Notes: a model not told the origin generated them from the letters alone. 64,000 nucleotides of DNA from Calothrix sp. PCC 7507 (GCF_000316575.1 NC_019682.1:3346001-3410000), one strand, 5' to 3'. Counted from the stretch's first letter, positions 9,497 to 18,351 are shown. Program-made: numbers and translations.

Positions 9497-9809
9497 AATC
9501 GGGCGGATTGGAAGGCGACAAGGATTGTATTACAGCAATATTTATTTTAAAACGGAGAATGCGTTATGCTTGTTGCATTGTGCTGCAAGATCAAGGTAGC
9601 ATTATTGTTCTTGTAGTGTGTGAAATAAGTTTCTTGGAAGCGATCGCTTCTGGCTGCTGTGGTCTATTCTAAGCAGTGGGTGTTTTTTTGCGAGATAGCA
9701 TTTTTATAGAAATGCTATAGAATAGGTTAGTGATTAGGTAAATAACTGTTAAGCGATCGCTTGACAGAAGTTACGCTGTAGTAAATCAAAGAAAAAAGAG
9801 CAAAGAGCA
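9497..9809. other. Intergenic, hairpins only
   Basis: These 313 bases hold no gene. A perfect hairpin, ATAGCATTT..AAATGCTAT (9696-9719), and two HIP1 sites (GCGATCGC) are seen upstream of clpS. Confidence 0.4.
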
Positions 9810-10091
9810 GTGTCAGTCGAAACCATTGAGAAGCGTTCCACCTCCCGCAAGCTAGCGCCTCGGTATCGCGTTTTGCTCCATAATGACGACTACAACTCTA
9901 TGGAGCATGTAGTACAAGCGTTATTGACCACGGTGTCGAGTCTTACCCAGCCCCAGGCTGTTAGTATCATGATGGAAGCTCATACTAACGGGCTAGCTTT
10001 AGTTATTACTTGCGCTCAAGAACACGCTGAGTTCTATTGCGAAACATTGAAAAGTCACGGTTTAAGTAGCACAATTGAACCTGACGAATAG
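9810..10091 (+). CDS. clpS: ATP-dependent Clp protease adaptor ClpS
   Basis: ClpS binds N-degron substrates and hands them to the ClpC/ClpA unfoldase. This 93-residue protein has the family core RYRVLLHNDDYNSMEHVVQAL, with the N-end-rule pocket residues in HNDDYNSMEHV. TNGLALVITCAQEHAEFYCE follows. The start is GTG at 9810, giving the usual short N-terminal extension (MSVETIEKRSTSRK). The stop runs straight into a heptamer repeat. The assignment is firm. Confidence 0.93.
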   Translation: MSVETIEKRSTSRKLAPRYRVLLHNDDYNSMEHVVQALLTTVSSLTQPQAVSIMMEAHTNGLALVITCAQEHAEFYCETLKSHGLSSTIEPDE

Positions 10092-10121
10092 TCATTGGTC
10101 ATTGATCATTGGTCATTGGTC
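10091..10121. repeat. Heptamer repeat, GTCATTG type
   Basis: About four tandem units of GTCATTG/ATCATTG sit between clpS and the CPBP protease gene. They belong to the short tandemly repeated repetitive sequences typical of heterocystous cyanobacteria. Confidence 0.8.
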
Positions 10122-10162
10122 GAAATTTAGAATATTGGCTGGTGATTTTTGACCTGCTTACT

Positions 10163-11002
10163 ATGAAAAATAACCTTGTCCGTCTGGCCGAACGCCCTGC
10201 CCCTATCAGGCTGGGTTGTTTTATTTTAACTTTATTGTTGCTATGGTTGCCCTTAGCTGCGCCAATATACTTACTAGTGCGTGATGCAAACTTAGAAAGT
10301 ATATTGACATTGGTATTATTATATGTAATATTTATTTTTCTTCTGAGACTATGGGGCAAATATGTCTACCAGCAGCCCCAAATTCTGCGGCATTATGGCT
10401 TAGAATTCACGCGGCAAAATGGTGTAGATTTACTGCGTGGCTTGGCTATGGGCATAATTAATACTCTAATACTTTTTGGGTTACAAGGTGTTTTGGGTTG
10501 GTTGGTTTGGCAACAACCGAAAGTTTTCTTGCTGAAAGTGATTTTAGAGAGTTTACTTGTTGGCTTGGGCATCGGATTTGCTGAAGAATTGTTATTCCGA
10601 GGCTGGTTGCTAGATGAGTTACAACGAGATTATAGTCCGCGTGTGGCGCTGTGGACAGATGCGATCGCGTTTGCGACATTGCACTTTATTAAACCTTTGG
10701 CAGCAATTATTCATACATTACCGCAATTTCCAGCTTTAGTACTGCTGGGGTTAACGCAAGTATGGGGAAAGCGTTGGCGGAGGGGACGCTTGGGTTTTCC
10801 AATTGGTTTACATGGTGGCTTAGTTTGGGGCTACTACATTATTAATGTTGGGGAATTAGTGAAATATTCTGGTCAAGTTCCTGATTGGGTAACTGGCGTG
10901 AATAATAATCCCCTGCAAGGAGTGATGGGGGTGTTGTTAATGAGTGTACTGGCGTTTTTGATTCGGGGAAGAACAGTTAAAAATTTAAATGGGTTATATT
11001 AA
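10163..11002 (+). CDS. CPBP-family intramembrane glutamic endopeptidase
   Basis: A 279-residue membrane protein with about six to eight hydrophobic segments. The Abi/CPBP signature is present: GFAEELLFRGWLLDELQ carries the EExxxR motif, a conserved histidine follows in ATLHFI, and FPIGLHGGLVWG holds the second histidine. The family includes Rce1-like proteases and bacteriocin-immunity proteins; the cyanobacterial substrate is unknown. I chose ATG 10163 because the upstream TTG would place a repeat inside the protein. The segment at 10764-10785 shares the 12-mer CTCCGCCAACGC (here reversed) with the insertion in the ABC gene at 19139. Confidence 0.82.
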   Translation: MKNNLVRLAERPAPIRLGCFILTLLLLWLPLAAPIYLLVRDANLESILTLVLLYVIFIFLLRLWGKYVYQQPQILRHYGLEFTRQNGVDLLRGLAMGIINTLILFGLQGVLGWLVWQQPKVFLLKVILESLLVGLGIGFAEELLFRGWLLDELQRDYSPRVALWTDAIAFATLHFIKPLAAIIHTLPQFPALVLLGLTQVWGKRWRRGRLGFPIGLHGGLVWGYYIINVGELVKYSGQVPDWVTGVNNNPLQGVMGVLLMSVLAFLIRGRTVKNLNGLY

Positions 11003-11138
11003 CCCTCATATGCTATGAGCTTTTGTTTAGCTAGCTTTCAACTCAGTGATCAGCTAAAACATATCTAAATTAAATTTGTTTGACATCCAAACAAACATAT
11101 AGGAATCCAATTTGATTATTGAAAAAATTTCAGTATCT

Positions 11139-11193
11139 GTAGGGTGGGCAATGCCCACCGTATCATGGTTTTGGTGGGCATTGCCCACCCTAC
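11139..11193. repeat. Paired palindrome (REP-like) before the first toxin-antitoxin pair
   Basis: Two perfect 21-bp inverted arms (GTAGGGTGGGCAATGCCCACC and its complement) are separated by 13 bases, and each arm is itself palindromic. The same GTGGGCA-TGCCCAC core recurs at 32036 and 47935. The rest of the gap 11003-11266 is AT-rich and empty. Confidence 0.8.
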
Positions 11194-11266
11194 GTGTATT
11201 TCAAAAACCAAATACTATTCCTATAGCTGTCATGTTTTTCATAAAAATTGCCAAGGAGAAAAAACA

Positions 11267-11494
11267 ATGATACAGCCAGTCATTTTAGAAAAATTAGAAG
11301 AACTCCCTGAGTCTCTTCAGATAGAAGTGCTTCATTACATTGAGTTTTTGATAGAGAAGCACGCTAAAAACTCTACCGAAAAAAAGCCGACAAACAAGCG
11401 TCGTGTTGCTGGAACGATGAAAGGAATGTTTGTTCTGCCATTACCTAATGACTTTGATGAGCCGCTTGAAGATATGAAAGAATATATGGAATGA
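11267..11494 (+). CDS. VapB-like antitoxin (DUF2281 type)
   Basis: A 75-residue protein beginning MIQPVILEKLEELPESLQIE, typical of cyanobacterial DUF2281 antitoxins: an N-terminal helical dimer region, a basic linker, and an acidic toxin-binding tail (FDEPLEDMKEYME). The start is fixed by a good AAGGAG Shine-Dalgarno 8 bp before ATG 11267. The stop overlaps the toxin start by four bases (ATGA), the standard arrangement for translational coupling. The partner toxin is frameshifted, so this antitoxin may now be an orphan. Confidence 0.82.
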   Translation: MIQPVILEKLEELPESLQIEVLHYIEFLIEKHAKNSTEKKPTNKRRVAGTMKGMFVLPLPNDFDEPLEDMKEYME

Positions 11495-11873
11495 ATAGAT
11501 TACTATTGGATACTCATGCTTTTATCTGGTTTGTCTCGAATGATGCCACCCTGCCAGTATTAACTAGAGAAAAGATTGAATCTGCTGAGGCTGTTTTCTT
11601 TAGTATTGCAAGTCTTTGGGAAATGGCGATTAAACTCAACATTGGAAAACTATCCCTACAGGGTGCTTTTGAAGAGATTCAACCTAAATTAATTGCTGCG
11701 GGTATAACGATTCTCTCTATTAACTTTACCGATACTGTTCAATTCCGTTATTTACCACTACATCATCGAGATCCGTTTGATCGTATTCTGGTGGCACAAG
11801 CGATGAATCATTCCCTTGTTTTGATAGTAGTGATTCGGCTTTTGATGCCTATAATGTTCAGCGGGTTTGGTAA
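11491..11873 (+). pseudogene. VapC-type PIN-domain toxin, frameshifted near the C-terminus
   Basis: The PIN ribonuclease is intact up to residue ~112: LLLDTHAFIWF with D7, SIASLWEMAIK with the conserved Glu, and HHRDPFDRILVAQA with the third acidic site. After LVLI the frame goes wrong. One base is missing between 11825 and 11826. The next frame reads SSDSAFDAYNVQRVW and stops at 11873, which is the normal VapC ending with its fourth acidic residue. As it stands, translation continues to 11922 with an unrelated tail. The toxin has probably lost activity, unless this is a sequencing error or slippage corrects it. Confidence 0.85.
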
Positions 11874-11938
11874 TGAAAAAGTGGCTACGGCACGCAGCAC
11901 TAAGCACATCAGCGATATTTAGATGGAATTTTTCCACT

Positions 11939-12340
11939 TTACCAAATAGTATTAACACTAGATAGTTGAATTTTGCTATCTCGACTAATCACTGGAACTC
12001 CTAGATAAAAGGCTGTAGCAGCAATAATACGATCTGGTAAATCTGGTACTTGTGAGCGATTCACTAAGCGCAAAGCTTCAGCTATGTGCCTATCAAAGGG
12101 AACTTCAACTAGTACAGCATCAGTTGTGTCAACAGATGCAAGCAGACGTTCAAGTGTTAGTGGAGAAATACGCCCTTTTTCACTCAAGTATACAATTTCG
12201 GCTAGCGTAATAGAGGAAAAAGCAACTTGATCTCCAGAAGATGCTATCTGGGATATAGTATTTTGGGCAGTTGTTGATAATCGAGAATCGCCAAAAATGT
12301 ACCAAATTATTGCATGAGTGTCAGCTACAGCGCGCAGCAT
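11939..12340 (-). CDS. VapC-type PIN-domain toxin
   Basis: A 133-residue PIN domain, probably an RNase that cleaves tRNA or mRNA. The catalytic acids are visible: AVADTHAIIWY (first Asp), SSITLAEIVY (Glu), and VPDLPDRIIAATA (third Asp). Then PVISRDSKIQ supplies the fourth. I use ATG 12340 rather than the TTG one codon upstream. It overlaps the antitoxin stop by one base (TGATG). It forms a pair with the upstream antitoxin and converges on the frameshifted toxin. Confidence 0.85.
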   Translation of the reverse strand: MLRAVADTHAIIWYIFGDSRLSTTAQNTISQIASSGDQVAFSSITLAEIVYLSEKGRISPLTLERLLASVDTTDAVLVEVPFDRHIAEALRLVNRSQVPDLPDRIIAATAFYLGVPVISRDSKIQLSSVNTIW

Positions 12341-12573
12341 CAAATATCCTCCCGTGGAAAGCTAGCCCATTCTTCAATACGGGCTGCATCAATTTCCTCT
12401 GTGGAAGGTGCATTTCCTAAATCAGCACATAGTCCCCACAAGGATTGGCGAGGAAGGGTAGAGAGTTTATCTGTTAACTCGCGTTCTATATCAGGAGCAA
12501 TTTGCTGGATTAAACGTACTTTGTCCACGGTTGAAAGCTGCTTTGCTAGTTTGATGATTTCTTGTAAACTCAC
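12340..12573 (-). CDS. Antitoxin partner of the PIN toxin
   Basis: A 77-residue protein. The first half is helical (LQEIIKLAKQLSTVDKVRLI), and the tail EEIDAARIEEWASFPREDI closely resembles the xxDIDxxRREMWGNFPREDI ending of many cyanobacterial antitoxins found next to PIN toxins. Its stop and the toxin start share a base, so translation is coupled. As in other pairs, the complex would be expected to repress its own promoter; no operator is obvious. Confidence 0.78.
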   Translation of the reverse strand: MSLQEIIKLAKQLSTVDKVRLIQQIAPDIERELTDKLSTLPRQSLWGLCADLGNAPSTEEIDAARIEEWASFPREDI

Positions 12574-12640
12574 AAATTTTCACCTGCTTAAACTGCAAAA
12601 ATGTTAACAATTCTTCCAGTAAATCTCGAAGCAGCATCAT

Positions 12641-13279
12641 TTACGCAAGAGTCTCTATAACTGTCCCCACCAAACATGCTTTATCCAAATTAACGCCGCT
12701 CAAATTTGCACCTTCTAACTCTGCACAGAGTAAATTCGCCCCCGTCAAATTCGCCCCTGCTAAATTCGCCCCCCGCAAGTCGGCTTCTTCGAGATTGGCT
12801 TCACTCAACAGCGTTCCTTGCAAATCAGCACGATTTAAGTTTGCACCTTTGAGATTTGCTCCAGTCAGGTTTGCGCCGCGCAAGTCAGCACCGCGTAAGT
12901 CAACGCCTTGCAAGTTCACATTCATCAAGTTGGCACCACTCAAGAAAGCCCCTGCTAAAGACACTTCGCTGAGTCGTGCGCCCATCAAGTTAGCACCGCG
13001 CAAATTGCTACCCCGCAAGTCAGCACCCGTCAAATCGGCTTGCATTAAGTTGGCGCCCATCAGGTTCGCCCGCAAGTCAGTGGCTTGGAGGTTTGCGCCC
13101 ATCAAATTTGCGCCCTCGAAATGCCCACCTTCGAGTTTGGAACCAGTCAAATTAGTCCCAACCAGGGTAGCGCCTGCAAGGTTAATGCGGCTTAAATCTA
13201 GTTGGGTGAGTTCCTCGTCTTCTAAATTTGCCCCTGGGAGTTGTTTGAGGGTTCCTAATTTAATGGCTTCAATATTCAT
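12641..13279 (-). CDS. Pentapeptide-repeat protein
   Basis: A 212-residue protein made almost wholly of A(N/D)LxG-type pentapeptides from about residue 25 to 205. These would fold as a right-handed quadrilateral beta helix. No signal peptide or membrane segment is visible, so it is probably cytosolic. Such proteins are numerous in Nostoc and mostly of unknown role; a few mimic DNA or act in stress responses. Its start overlaps the DICT gene stop by four bases, so the two are probably co-translated. One repeat unit is short (ATDLRANLMG), a small deletion in the array. Confidence 0.9.
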   Translation of the reverse strand: MNIEAIKLGTLKQLPGANLEDEELTQLDLSRINLAGATLVGTNLTGSKLEGGHFEGANLMGANLQATDLRANLMGANLMQADLTGADLRGSNLRGANLMGARLSEVSLAGAFLSGANLMNVNLQGVDLRGADLRGANLTGANLKGANLNRADLQGTLLSEANLEEADLRGANLAGANLTGANLLCAELEGANLSGVNLDKACLVGTVIETLA

Positions 13280-14670
13280 GTGGGGTAACGGCTAATCTGC
13301 TCATTATTCTTGCTGTGGCTATCCCATTGCGAATCAATTAACCAAACGCCAGCGCTGATTTTGGTTTCTATTAGGGGTAAGTCGAGTCCTTGTTGTAAAC
13401 CCATGACTAACAAAGTTAGGGTATCTATTAGTTTAGGGTCAAAGCGGGTTGATTGTTGTCTACACTCATCTAAGGCTTGAGTAAATATTTGTTCTCGACT
13501 CAATGAGGATGATTTTTTCTGGTTGACTCGCCATTGAAAGTCTGCAACTAAAGCCAAAATTCTGGACTCTAGAGGAATTTCGTCTTCGGCTAAACCCGCT
13601 GGTTCTCCTGTACCATCCCACCACTCGGTTTGATGGGTGATAATTTGGGCAACAGCCCGCAATCGTGGCATGGTTCGCAATACCTGCGCCCCTGGCACTA
13701 AGGGGCAACTGAGGGGAGAACTGGGGGCATCTTCCTGGTAACGTATTGATGTACCGGGAGTTAGGAGGCTTTCGGCTTTTTGTAGTGGATCTATGCGATG
13801 TAGTAACCCGGCGAGGCGTAATCTTTTAATTTGCCATGCGGGAAGATCCAAAAGCTGGGCGATTGTTTCTGCTAGGGCGACTACTTCGGCTGCAGCCATT
13901 GGGTTGTTGATGTCAGCAATATCCATGAGTTGCGCCATTCGCAAAAATGCTTGGATTTCGTTGGAAAGCAAGTTGCGATCTAGGACTTGTTGGCGCAGTA
14001 CTGTGGGGATGGCTAAATTTTCTTGTCCTCTCTGGAGGTAATCTACTACGCGGGAGACAACTGTACTGAATTCTTTTGGTGTCGCCAGATGAGGCGTAAT
14101 TGAGTTTTTATGAGTGATGAGTCTGTCTGCTAGTTCTGGATGATATTTTTGAATATGGGCGATCGCTATTTCTGCAGTCTCTCTCACCAACTCTGGCTCA
14201 AATGTCCACAAGCCATAGAATTTCCGCTCTACATCCGATGCAGGTAGCCCAGCGCTGCCATAATCAGCCTCTGATAATTCTTGACAAATTACCATAGCTG
14301 TGTATTTAGGCGACAGAATAATCAAATGCCATTCCTGCGCTACCGGATCAGCAGGATCTAATGCCACTAAGTCTATGTTGGGTAGTTGACTTGTGGGATG
14401 TTCTGCAAAACCAGCATCAGCAGCAGCCATGATCGTAATTTCACGGCTGTGCTTGGCAATATCTGCGTATCTTTCTGCTTCTTGTAAATACCATTTACCC
14501 TGTTGGAAGGCGGCGATCACTAAAGGTGTCGCATCCTCGGATAAAATTTGGTCTTCTAGGGCATGGCACAGGGCAACTAGGGTATTTTTGTAGTACACCC
14601 CGAATCGAATCGGTCTAGTGCTGTGACGGTGCGCTGCTTCCAGCTGTTGTAGGATGGAACCTTCTAACAT
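13276..14670 (-). CDS. DICT sensory domain protein with degenerate HD-like domain
   Basis: A 464-residue protein. The N-terminus (LEGSILQQLEAAHRHSTRPI) through about residue 150 matches the DICT domain found with cyanobacterial signalling proteins. The second half resembles an HD-type phosphohydrolase fold (LPAWQIKRLRLAGLLHRIDP, WDGTGEPAGLAEDEIPLESRILALVADF), but the key HD doublet reads HR, so catalysis is doubtful. I choose ATG 14670 because the region upstream is a repeat. It is translationally coupled to the pentapeptide protein. A sensor or scaffold role is inference. Confidence 0.75.
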   Translation of the reverse strand: MLEGSILQQLEAAHRHSTRPIRFGVYYKNTLVALCHALEDQILSEDATPLVIAAFQQGKWYLQEAERYADIAKHSREITIMAAADAGFAEHPTSQLPNIDLVALDPADPVAQEWHLIILSPKYTAMVICQELSEADYGSAGLPASDVERKFYGLWTFEPELVRETAEIAIAHIQKYHPELADRLITHKNSITPHLATPKEFSTVVSRVVDYLQRGQENLAIPTVLRQQVLDRNLLSNEIQAFLRMAQLMDIADINNPMAAAEVVALAETIAQLLDLPAWQIKRLRLAGLLHRIDPLQKAESLLTPGTSIRYQEDAPSSPLSCPLVPGAQVLRTMPRLRAVAQIITHQTEWWDGTGEPAGLAEDEIPLESRILALVADFQWRVNQKKSSSLSREQIFTQALDECRQQSTRFDPKLIDTLTLLVMGLQQGLDLPLIETKISAGVWLIDSQWDSHSKNNEQISRYPT

Positions 14671-14771
14671 GGAGTTGGGATTTTGTGAGACAAACCGCAG
14701 AGGAGGAGTCAGGGAGATGAGGGAGATGAGGGAGAGACACCAATGCCCAATGCCCCATTCCCTATATTTTA

Positions 14772-16343
14772 TTACAGGCTTACCAACTGTTTTTCTTTGG
14801 TTTCTATTGGTGCGGAGAGTGCTGCTTCTAAATCGGCGCATCCTAGCTTTTCTTCTAGGATATTCATGACTTCCCGCCCGAAGTCATTGGGGTTTTGTTG
14901 CCAAGCTTGTAAGCAGACTTCACCAAAGAATGAACCCAGGGGTTCGGGGTTCCAAAGGAGTTTTTTCGCTGTCCAGGGCATGAGGCTCATGGGATCGTAC
15001 CCTGGTTTAAGGATACCTTCTTTAAAGGCATACTCTTCTAAGTGGGTATGGGGTTGCAAACCGATGAAGAAGATGGCAGGTTCGACTTTATCAGCACCGA
15101 AAATTCTTTCTAGTTCGCGGTGGTAAGCGATGGTTTGGCGGATGGTTTCGGGGCGTTCGTCAATGACGTTAAAGGAGTAGTTAACGGAAACTAAGTCGTT
15201 GAAACCAGCTGCTTTTAAATCACGACAATTTTGCAAGACAGTTCGCAGGTTGTAACCCATCCGCATTTTCCGCACAAGTTCCTGAGAACCGCTGGTAATG
15301 CCGATTTCAAAGTAGTTCATCCCGGTTTTTGCCATCAACTCACACAATTCGGGTGTTAAGTTGTCTGCTCTGATGTATGCTGCCCAGTGGATATCTGTCA
15401 TCCCTGAATCGACGATTTTTTGTAAGAGTTCTACAGCATCGTCAATAAATTTCCGTGCGGGGATAAATTGGGCATCCGTAAACCAGAAATTGCGAATGCC
15501 GCGATTATACAATTGTCGCATCTCGGCAACAACTTCATCGGCTGGGTTAATGCGTACCTGTTTGCCTTCTACTACAGTGTAAACGCAGTAACAGCAGTTA
15601 TGAGGGCAACCACGCTTGGTTTGAACGCCAATGTAGAAGTCTTGTTCTTGCAGGTAATAGTTAAATTCTGGCCAGATACTTTCTATATAGTCGTAGTTAC
15701 AGGCAGTTTTTTCTAATGGAGTCGGTTGTTCATGGATTAATCGTTGGCGTGGTTGATTTTCTCCCACAACATAGCAGCGTTCATCTCGAAACTCTTTACC
15801 ACCTAAGAGCTTTTCTAGCAGAGTTTCGCCTTCACCCACAGAGATAATTGTCCCCTGGGGTAAACTTTTACCTAACTGTTGATAAAATACGCTGACAGCA
15901 CCACCACCGACAACTGCCCTAGCCTGAGAATTATATTTTTGGGCGCGTTTTAAACCGCGCTTGATTAAGCCTAAGTTACGCCACAATTCTGCATAGTAAG
16001 CGATGAAGATCCGCAAACCGCCTAATGCACCGCGTAGTTTCAATAGCGGATTCTTGGCGTAGTAAAATTCAAAGGCGTTTTGTAGGGGATTACCACCGCG
16101 TCCCCCGACTGGGGCATAAATTTGAATATCTCGCCAAGAAAATACTAGGAGTGTGGGTTTAAATTCATCGATACAACAATCTAGAGCGGAAGCATAGTCC
16201 AAAGGAGCAACTGTTCCTAAATCGAAGATGCGTTGTTCGATGCTGGGAAATTGCTTGTGGACATGATCTGATAGGTAAACAACCCCAATAGGAAAGATGG
16301 GGTTGCAAGGAAGGCGAACGTAGAGAATTCGATTTTCCATCAT
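14772..16343 (-). CDS. B12-binding-type radical SAM protein, similar to Slr0320 (PSII high-light acclimation family)
   Basis: A protein of about 523 residues. The N-terminal ~190 residues are a cobalamin-binding-like region (NRILYVRLPCNPIFPIGVVY). The radical SAM core has GCPHNCCYCVYTVVEG, giving CxxxCxxC cluster ligands. EIGITSGSQELVRKMRMGY is a typical mid-barrel segment. I recall this family as the one named for photosystem II high-light acclimation (Synechocystis Slr0320); the chemistry is unknown. The start at 16343 gives MMENRILY; an ATG at 16361 and a TTG at 16400 are also in frame and none has a good Shine-Dalgarno. Treat the high-light link as family knowledge, not proof. Confidence 0.75.
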   Translation of the reverse strand: MMENRILYVRLPCNPIFPIGVVYLSDHVHKQFPSIEQRIFDLGTVAPLDYASALDCCIDEFKPTLLVFSWRDIQIYAPVGGRGGNPLQNAFEFYYAKNPLLKLRGALGGLRIFIAYYAELWRNLGLIKRGLKRAQKYNSQARAVVGGGAVSVFYQQLGKSLPQGTIISVGEGETLLEKLLGGKEFRDERCYVVGENQPRQRLIHEQPTPLEKTACNYDYIESIWPEFNYYLQEQDFYIGVQTKRGCPHNCCYCVYTVVEGKQVRINPADEVVAEMRQLYNRGIRNFWFTDAQFIPARKFIDDAVELLQKIVDSGMTDIHWAAYIRADNLTPELCELMAKTGMNYFEIGITSGSQELVRKMRMGYNLRTVLQNCRDLKAAGFNDLVSVNYSFNVIDERPETIRQTIAYHRELERIFGADKVEPAIFFIGLQPHTHLEEYAFKEGILKPGYDPMSLMPWTAKKLLWNPEPLGSFFGEVCLQAWQQNPNDFGREVMNILEEKLGCADLEAALSAPIETKEKQLVSL

Positions 16344-17123
16344 CCGTATTTTAACTGCCATCTTGCCATTTTTTAGGAGAAAGAAATATCCAGGTTGCAA
16401 ATGTATTTTTGTTTTGGGTGTTTTCCCCTACTAAAATCACATTTGACACCTCAGATGATTGTTAATGTCTCTCGACCTCCTTATCTTAATTGTGGCGATC
16501 GCTAAAATTTTTTTCATACAATTATGTGGGGACTTAACTGGATAAGCTTTATGAAGACATTTTCATATATCTTTACCATAACATTGAGTTTATTCATTTA
16601 AGTGATGATCGCCACCATTTATTCGCAAGATAGATGAAATAAAAAAACTTTCTGCCTATGGAGTCATCCATGAGAGGATTGTCATCAGAGTTTTCCCCTC
16701 ATTACTTTCCTTAAGGAAGTTAAAGTTGATTATTCTAAGTTCGACTTTATCCAAAATTAAGAGATTAGTCTCCTTTATTCGGCAAAAACCCTGGCTTTTT
16801 GGCAAATACTTTTTCTACGTCACTGATTATCGATAAATTACAAAAACTAAACCTAGCGCCGTACAAGGGTTTCGGCGTCAGGTTTTAGGGTTCGTAAAAA
16901 TGGATAAAGTCAAGCTAAGACTAAATATACAAAGTCTTCTTTTATAGTGTATAATCTCTGGCAAAGTGAATACATTTAAAAATCTTTATATCTTATACAT
17001 ATCTTTAGACATAAATAATGCAGAAATGTGCAGTTGGTAGTCGGAGTTACAGCTTGTGGGGATCAGCCAATGTTAGTTTTGCTGGTGTAATGTAAAATTG
17101 TGGCGTAAAGCTCCTCAGCAGTT
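16344..17123. other. Long intergenic region with one conserved-looking hairpin
   Basis: About 780 bases without a gene. A near-perfect hairpin pairs AAACCTAGCGCCG (16849-16861) with CGGCGTCAGGTTT (16873-16885). A TATAAT element lies at 16950-16955 in the direction of the DUF1830 gene. The hairpin could be a terminator-like element, a repeat end or part of a small RNA; I cannot tell which. Confidence 0.35.
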
Positions 17124-17525
17124 ATGGCTCAAATATTAGATCCTCTACCACCTGAGCAATCGGGGACTGTTCTCTGCTGCTACGTTAATGCCACGAGCAA
17201 AATCCAGGTGGCTCGCATCTCCAATATTCGCAATTGGTACTTTGAAAGGGTTGTTTTTCCTGGACAACGCCTCGTGTTTGAAGCTCCGCAAGCAGGTCAA
17301 ATGGAGATTCATACGGGGATGATGGCAAGTGCAATTTTATCGGATAAAATTCCGTGCGATCGCCTTGTGATTAAAGAACCAAGTACTTATGAGTTAAATA
17401 CAGACTCAGACTCAGAAGTAACAATAGACTCTCTCAATAAAAAACCAATAGTACCACCAATTAATACAAGAACTGGAGATACAACAAAACCATTAACAGT
17501 AGCTGGTTTAGCGTCCGTTGATTAA
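17124..17525 (+). CDS. DUF1830-domain protein
   Basis: A 133-residue cyanobacteria-specific protein. The DUF1830 block spans about residues 14-90 (VLCCYVNATSKIQVARISNI, NWYFERVVFPGQRLVFEAP). It is followed by a disordered Ser/Thr/Pro-rich tail. No function is known. A Rho-independent terminator follows at 17551, so it is probably monocistronic. The ATG start is preceded only by a weak AGCTCC-type stretch. Confidence 0.85.
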   Translation: MAQILDPLPPEQSGTVLCCYVNATSKIQVARISNIRNWYFERVVFPGQRLVFEAPQAGQMEIHTGMMASAILSDKIPCDRLVIKEPSTYELNTDSDSEVTIDSLNKKPIVPPINTRTGDTTKPLTVAGLASVD

Positions 17526-17550
17526 AAAAACAATCTTACTTAATTTTTGA

Positions 17551-17577
17551 GGGTTGCTGAAATCGGCAGCCTTTTTT
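17551..17577 (+). terminator. Rho-independent terminator after the DUF1830 gene
   Basis: The stem GGTTGCTG/CGGCAGCC with a 3-nt loop is followed directly by six T residues. Confidence 0.85.
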
Positions 17578-17665
17578 GTTGATTGGTCAGGAGTCAAGAG
17601 TCAGGAGTCACAACTTATTTCCCAGTCCCCAATCCCCATTCCCCCATTTCCTCTACAATCATGTT

Positions 17666-18127
17666 ATGAATTTGCCTTCTTTTCTGTGGTTATGGAAAAT
17701 AGCGGCTTGGTCGATGGGGTTAGCCCTGCTGGCATATTTGATGTTGGCAATGACTGGCTTGTGGCTGTTTCGAGCGAGAACTTCGCAGCCTCTCCCTAGT
17801 ATCCCGCTGTTTACTAGGGGAAATCAGGGGATGCGATCGCTCCATTTTACAATTGGCATTAGCATGGTTAGTCTAGTCTTGCTATTGCTGGCAATTGGGA
17901 TTATTGGCACCTTGGGTCATTTTGGTTCCCTCGGACAATCATCACATTTGGTTTCAGGATTGATCGTAGTAGTATTAGTTTTGCTATCTGCTTTCAGTTC
18001 CACACAAATTAGTGTCAGAAAACCTTGGGCTAGAACTTTACATGTTGGTGTAAATATCCTGCTATTTGTGGGCTTTGCTTGGGTTTCCTTGACTGGTTGG
18101 ATTGTGGTACAAAAATATTTGCCTTAA
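17666..18127 (+). CDS. Four-helix membrane protein, DUF4079-like
   Basis: A 153-residue integral membrane protein with about four hydrophobic helices: WKIAAWSMGLALLAYLMLAM, ISMVSLVLLLLAIGIIGTL, LIVVVLVLLSAF and VGVNILLFVGFAWVSLTGW. Histidines at helix ends (SLHFTIG, TLHVGVN) recall cytochrome b561-like DUF4079 proteins and might ligate haem; that is inference. I choose ATG 17666 because the sequence before it is intergenic repeat. No partner gene is evident. Confidence 0.65.
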   Translation: MNLPSFLWLWKIAAWSMGLALLAYLMLAMTGLWLFRARTSQPLPSIPLFTRGNQGMRSLHFTIGISMVSLVLLLLAIGIIGTLGHFGSLGQSSHLVSGLIVVVLVLLSAFSSTQISVRKPWARTLHVGVNILLFVGFAWVSLTGWIVVQKYLP

Positions 18128-18351
18128 AAGGATTTAAGCAAAATTGCTGAAAATCGTAGTGTTTTTTAACGCAGAGGGACGCTGAGGTTAGCGCAGCGAA
18201 AAGTTCTGCAGGAGGGTTTCCCTCCGTAGGAAACTTTTCAAGAGAGAGGTTCGCTGAGAAAAGTCTGATTTAAGGAACTCAAACCTTGGGGGTTGTTAAA
18301 ATCCCTAACGGTTACTAGAGTGAACTTAAAGCCAATAATTTTGATTGAATC
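18128..18351. repeat. Dispersed palindromic repeat
   Basis: The segment ~18172-18265 contains a GCAGAGGGACGCTGAGG block and a hairpin built on AGGAGGGTTTCCCTCC with AAAGTT/AACTTT arms. It looks like a dispersed Nostoc-type intergenic repeat, with no coding capacity. Confidence 0.55.

Noticed and set aside
9735-9809. Promoter of clpS
   Set aside because: No -10/-35 pair stands out over the AT-rich background, so none is annotated.
12795-13295. A long plus-strand frame opposite the pentapeptide-repeat gene
   Set aside because: It is the mirror image of the periodic pentapeptide codons; it has Lys/Pro/Ala periodicity and no family.
16849-16886. A solitary CRISPR repeat or tracrRNA-like element
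   Set aside because: The hairpin has no match to the CRISPR repeat and no cas genes of the required type are near.
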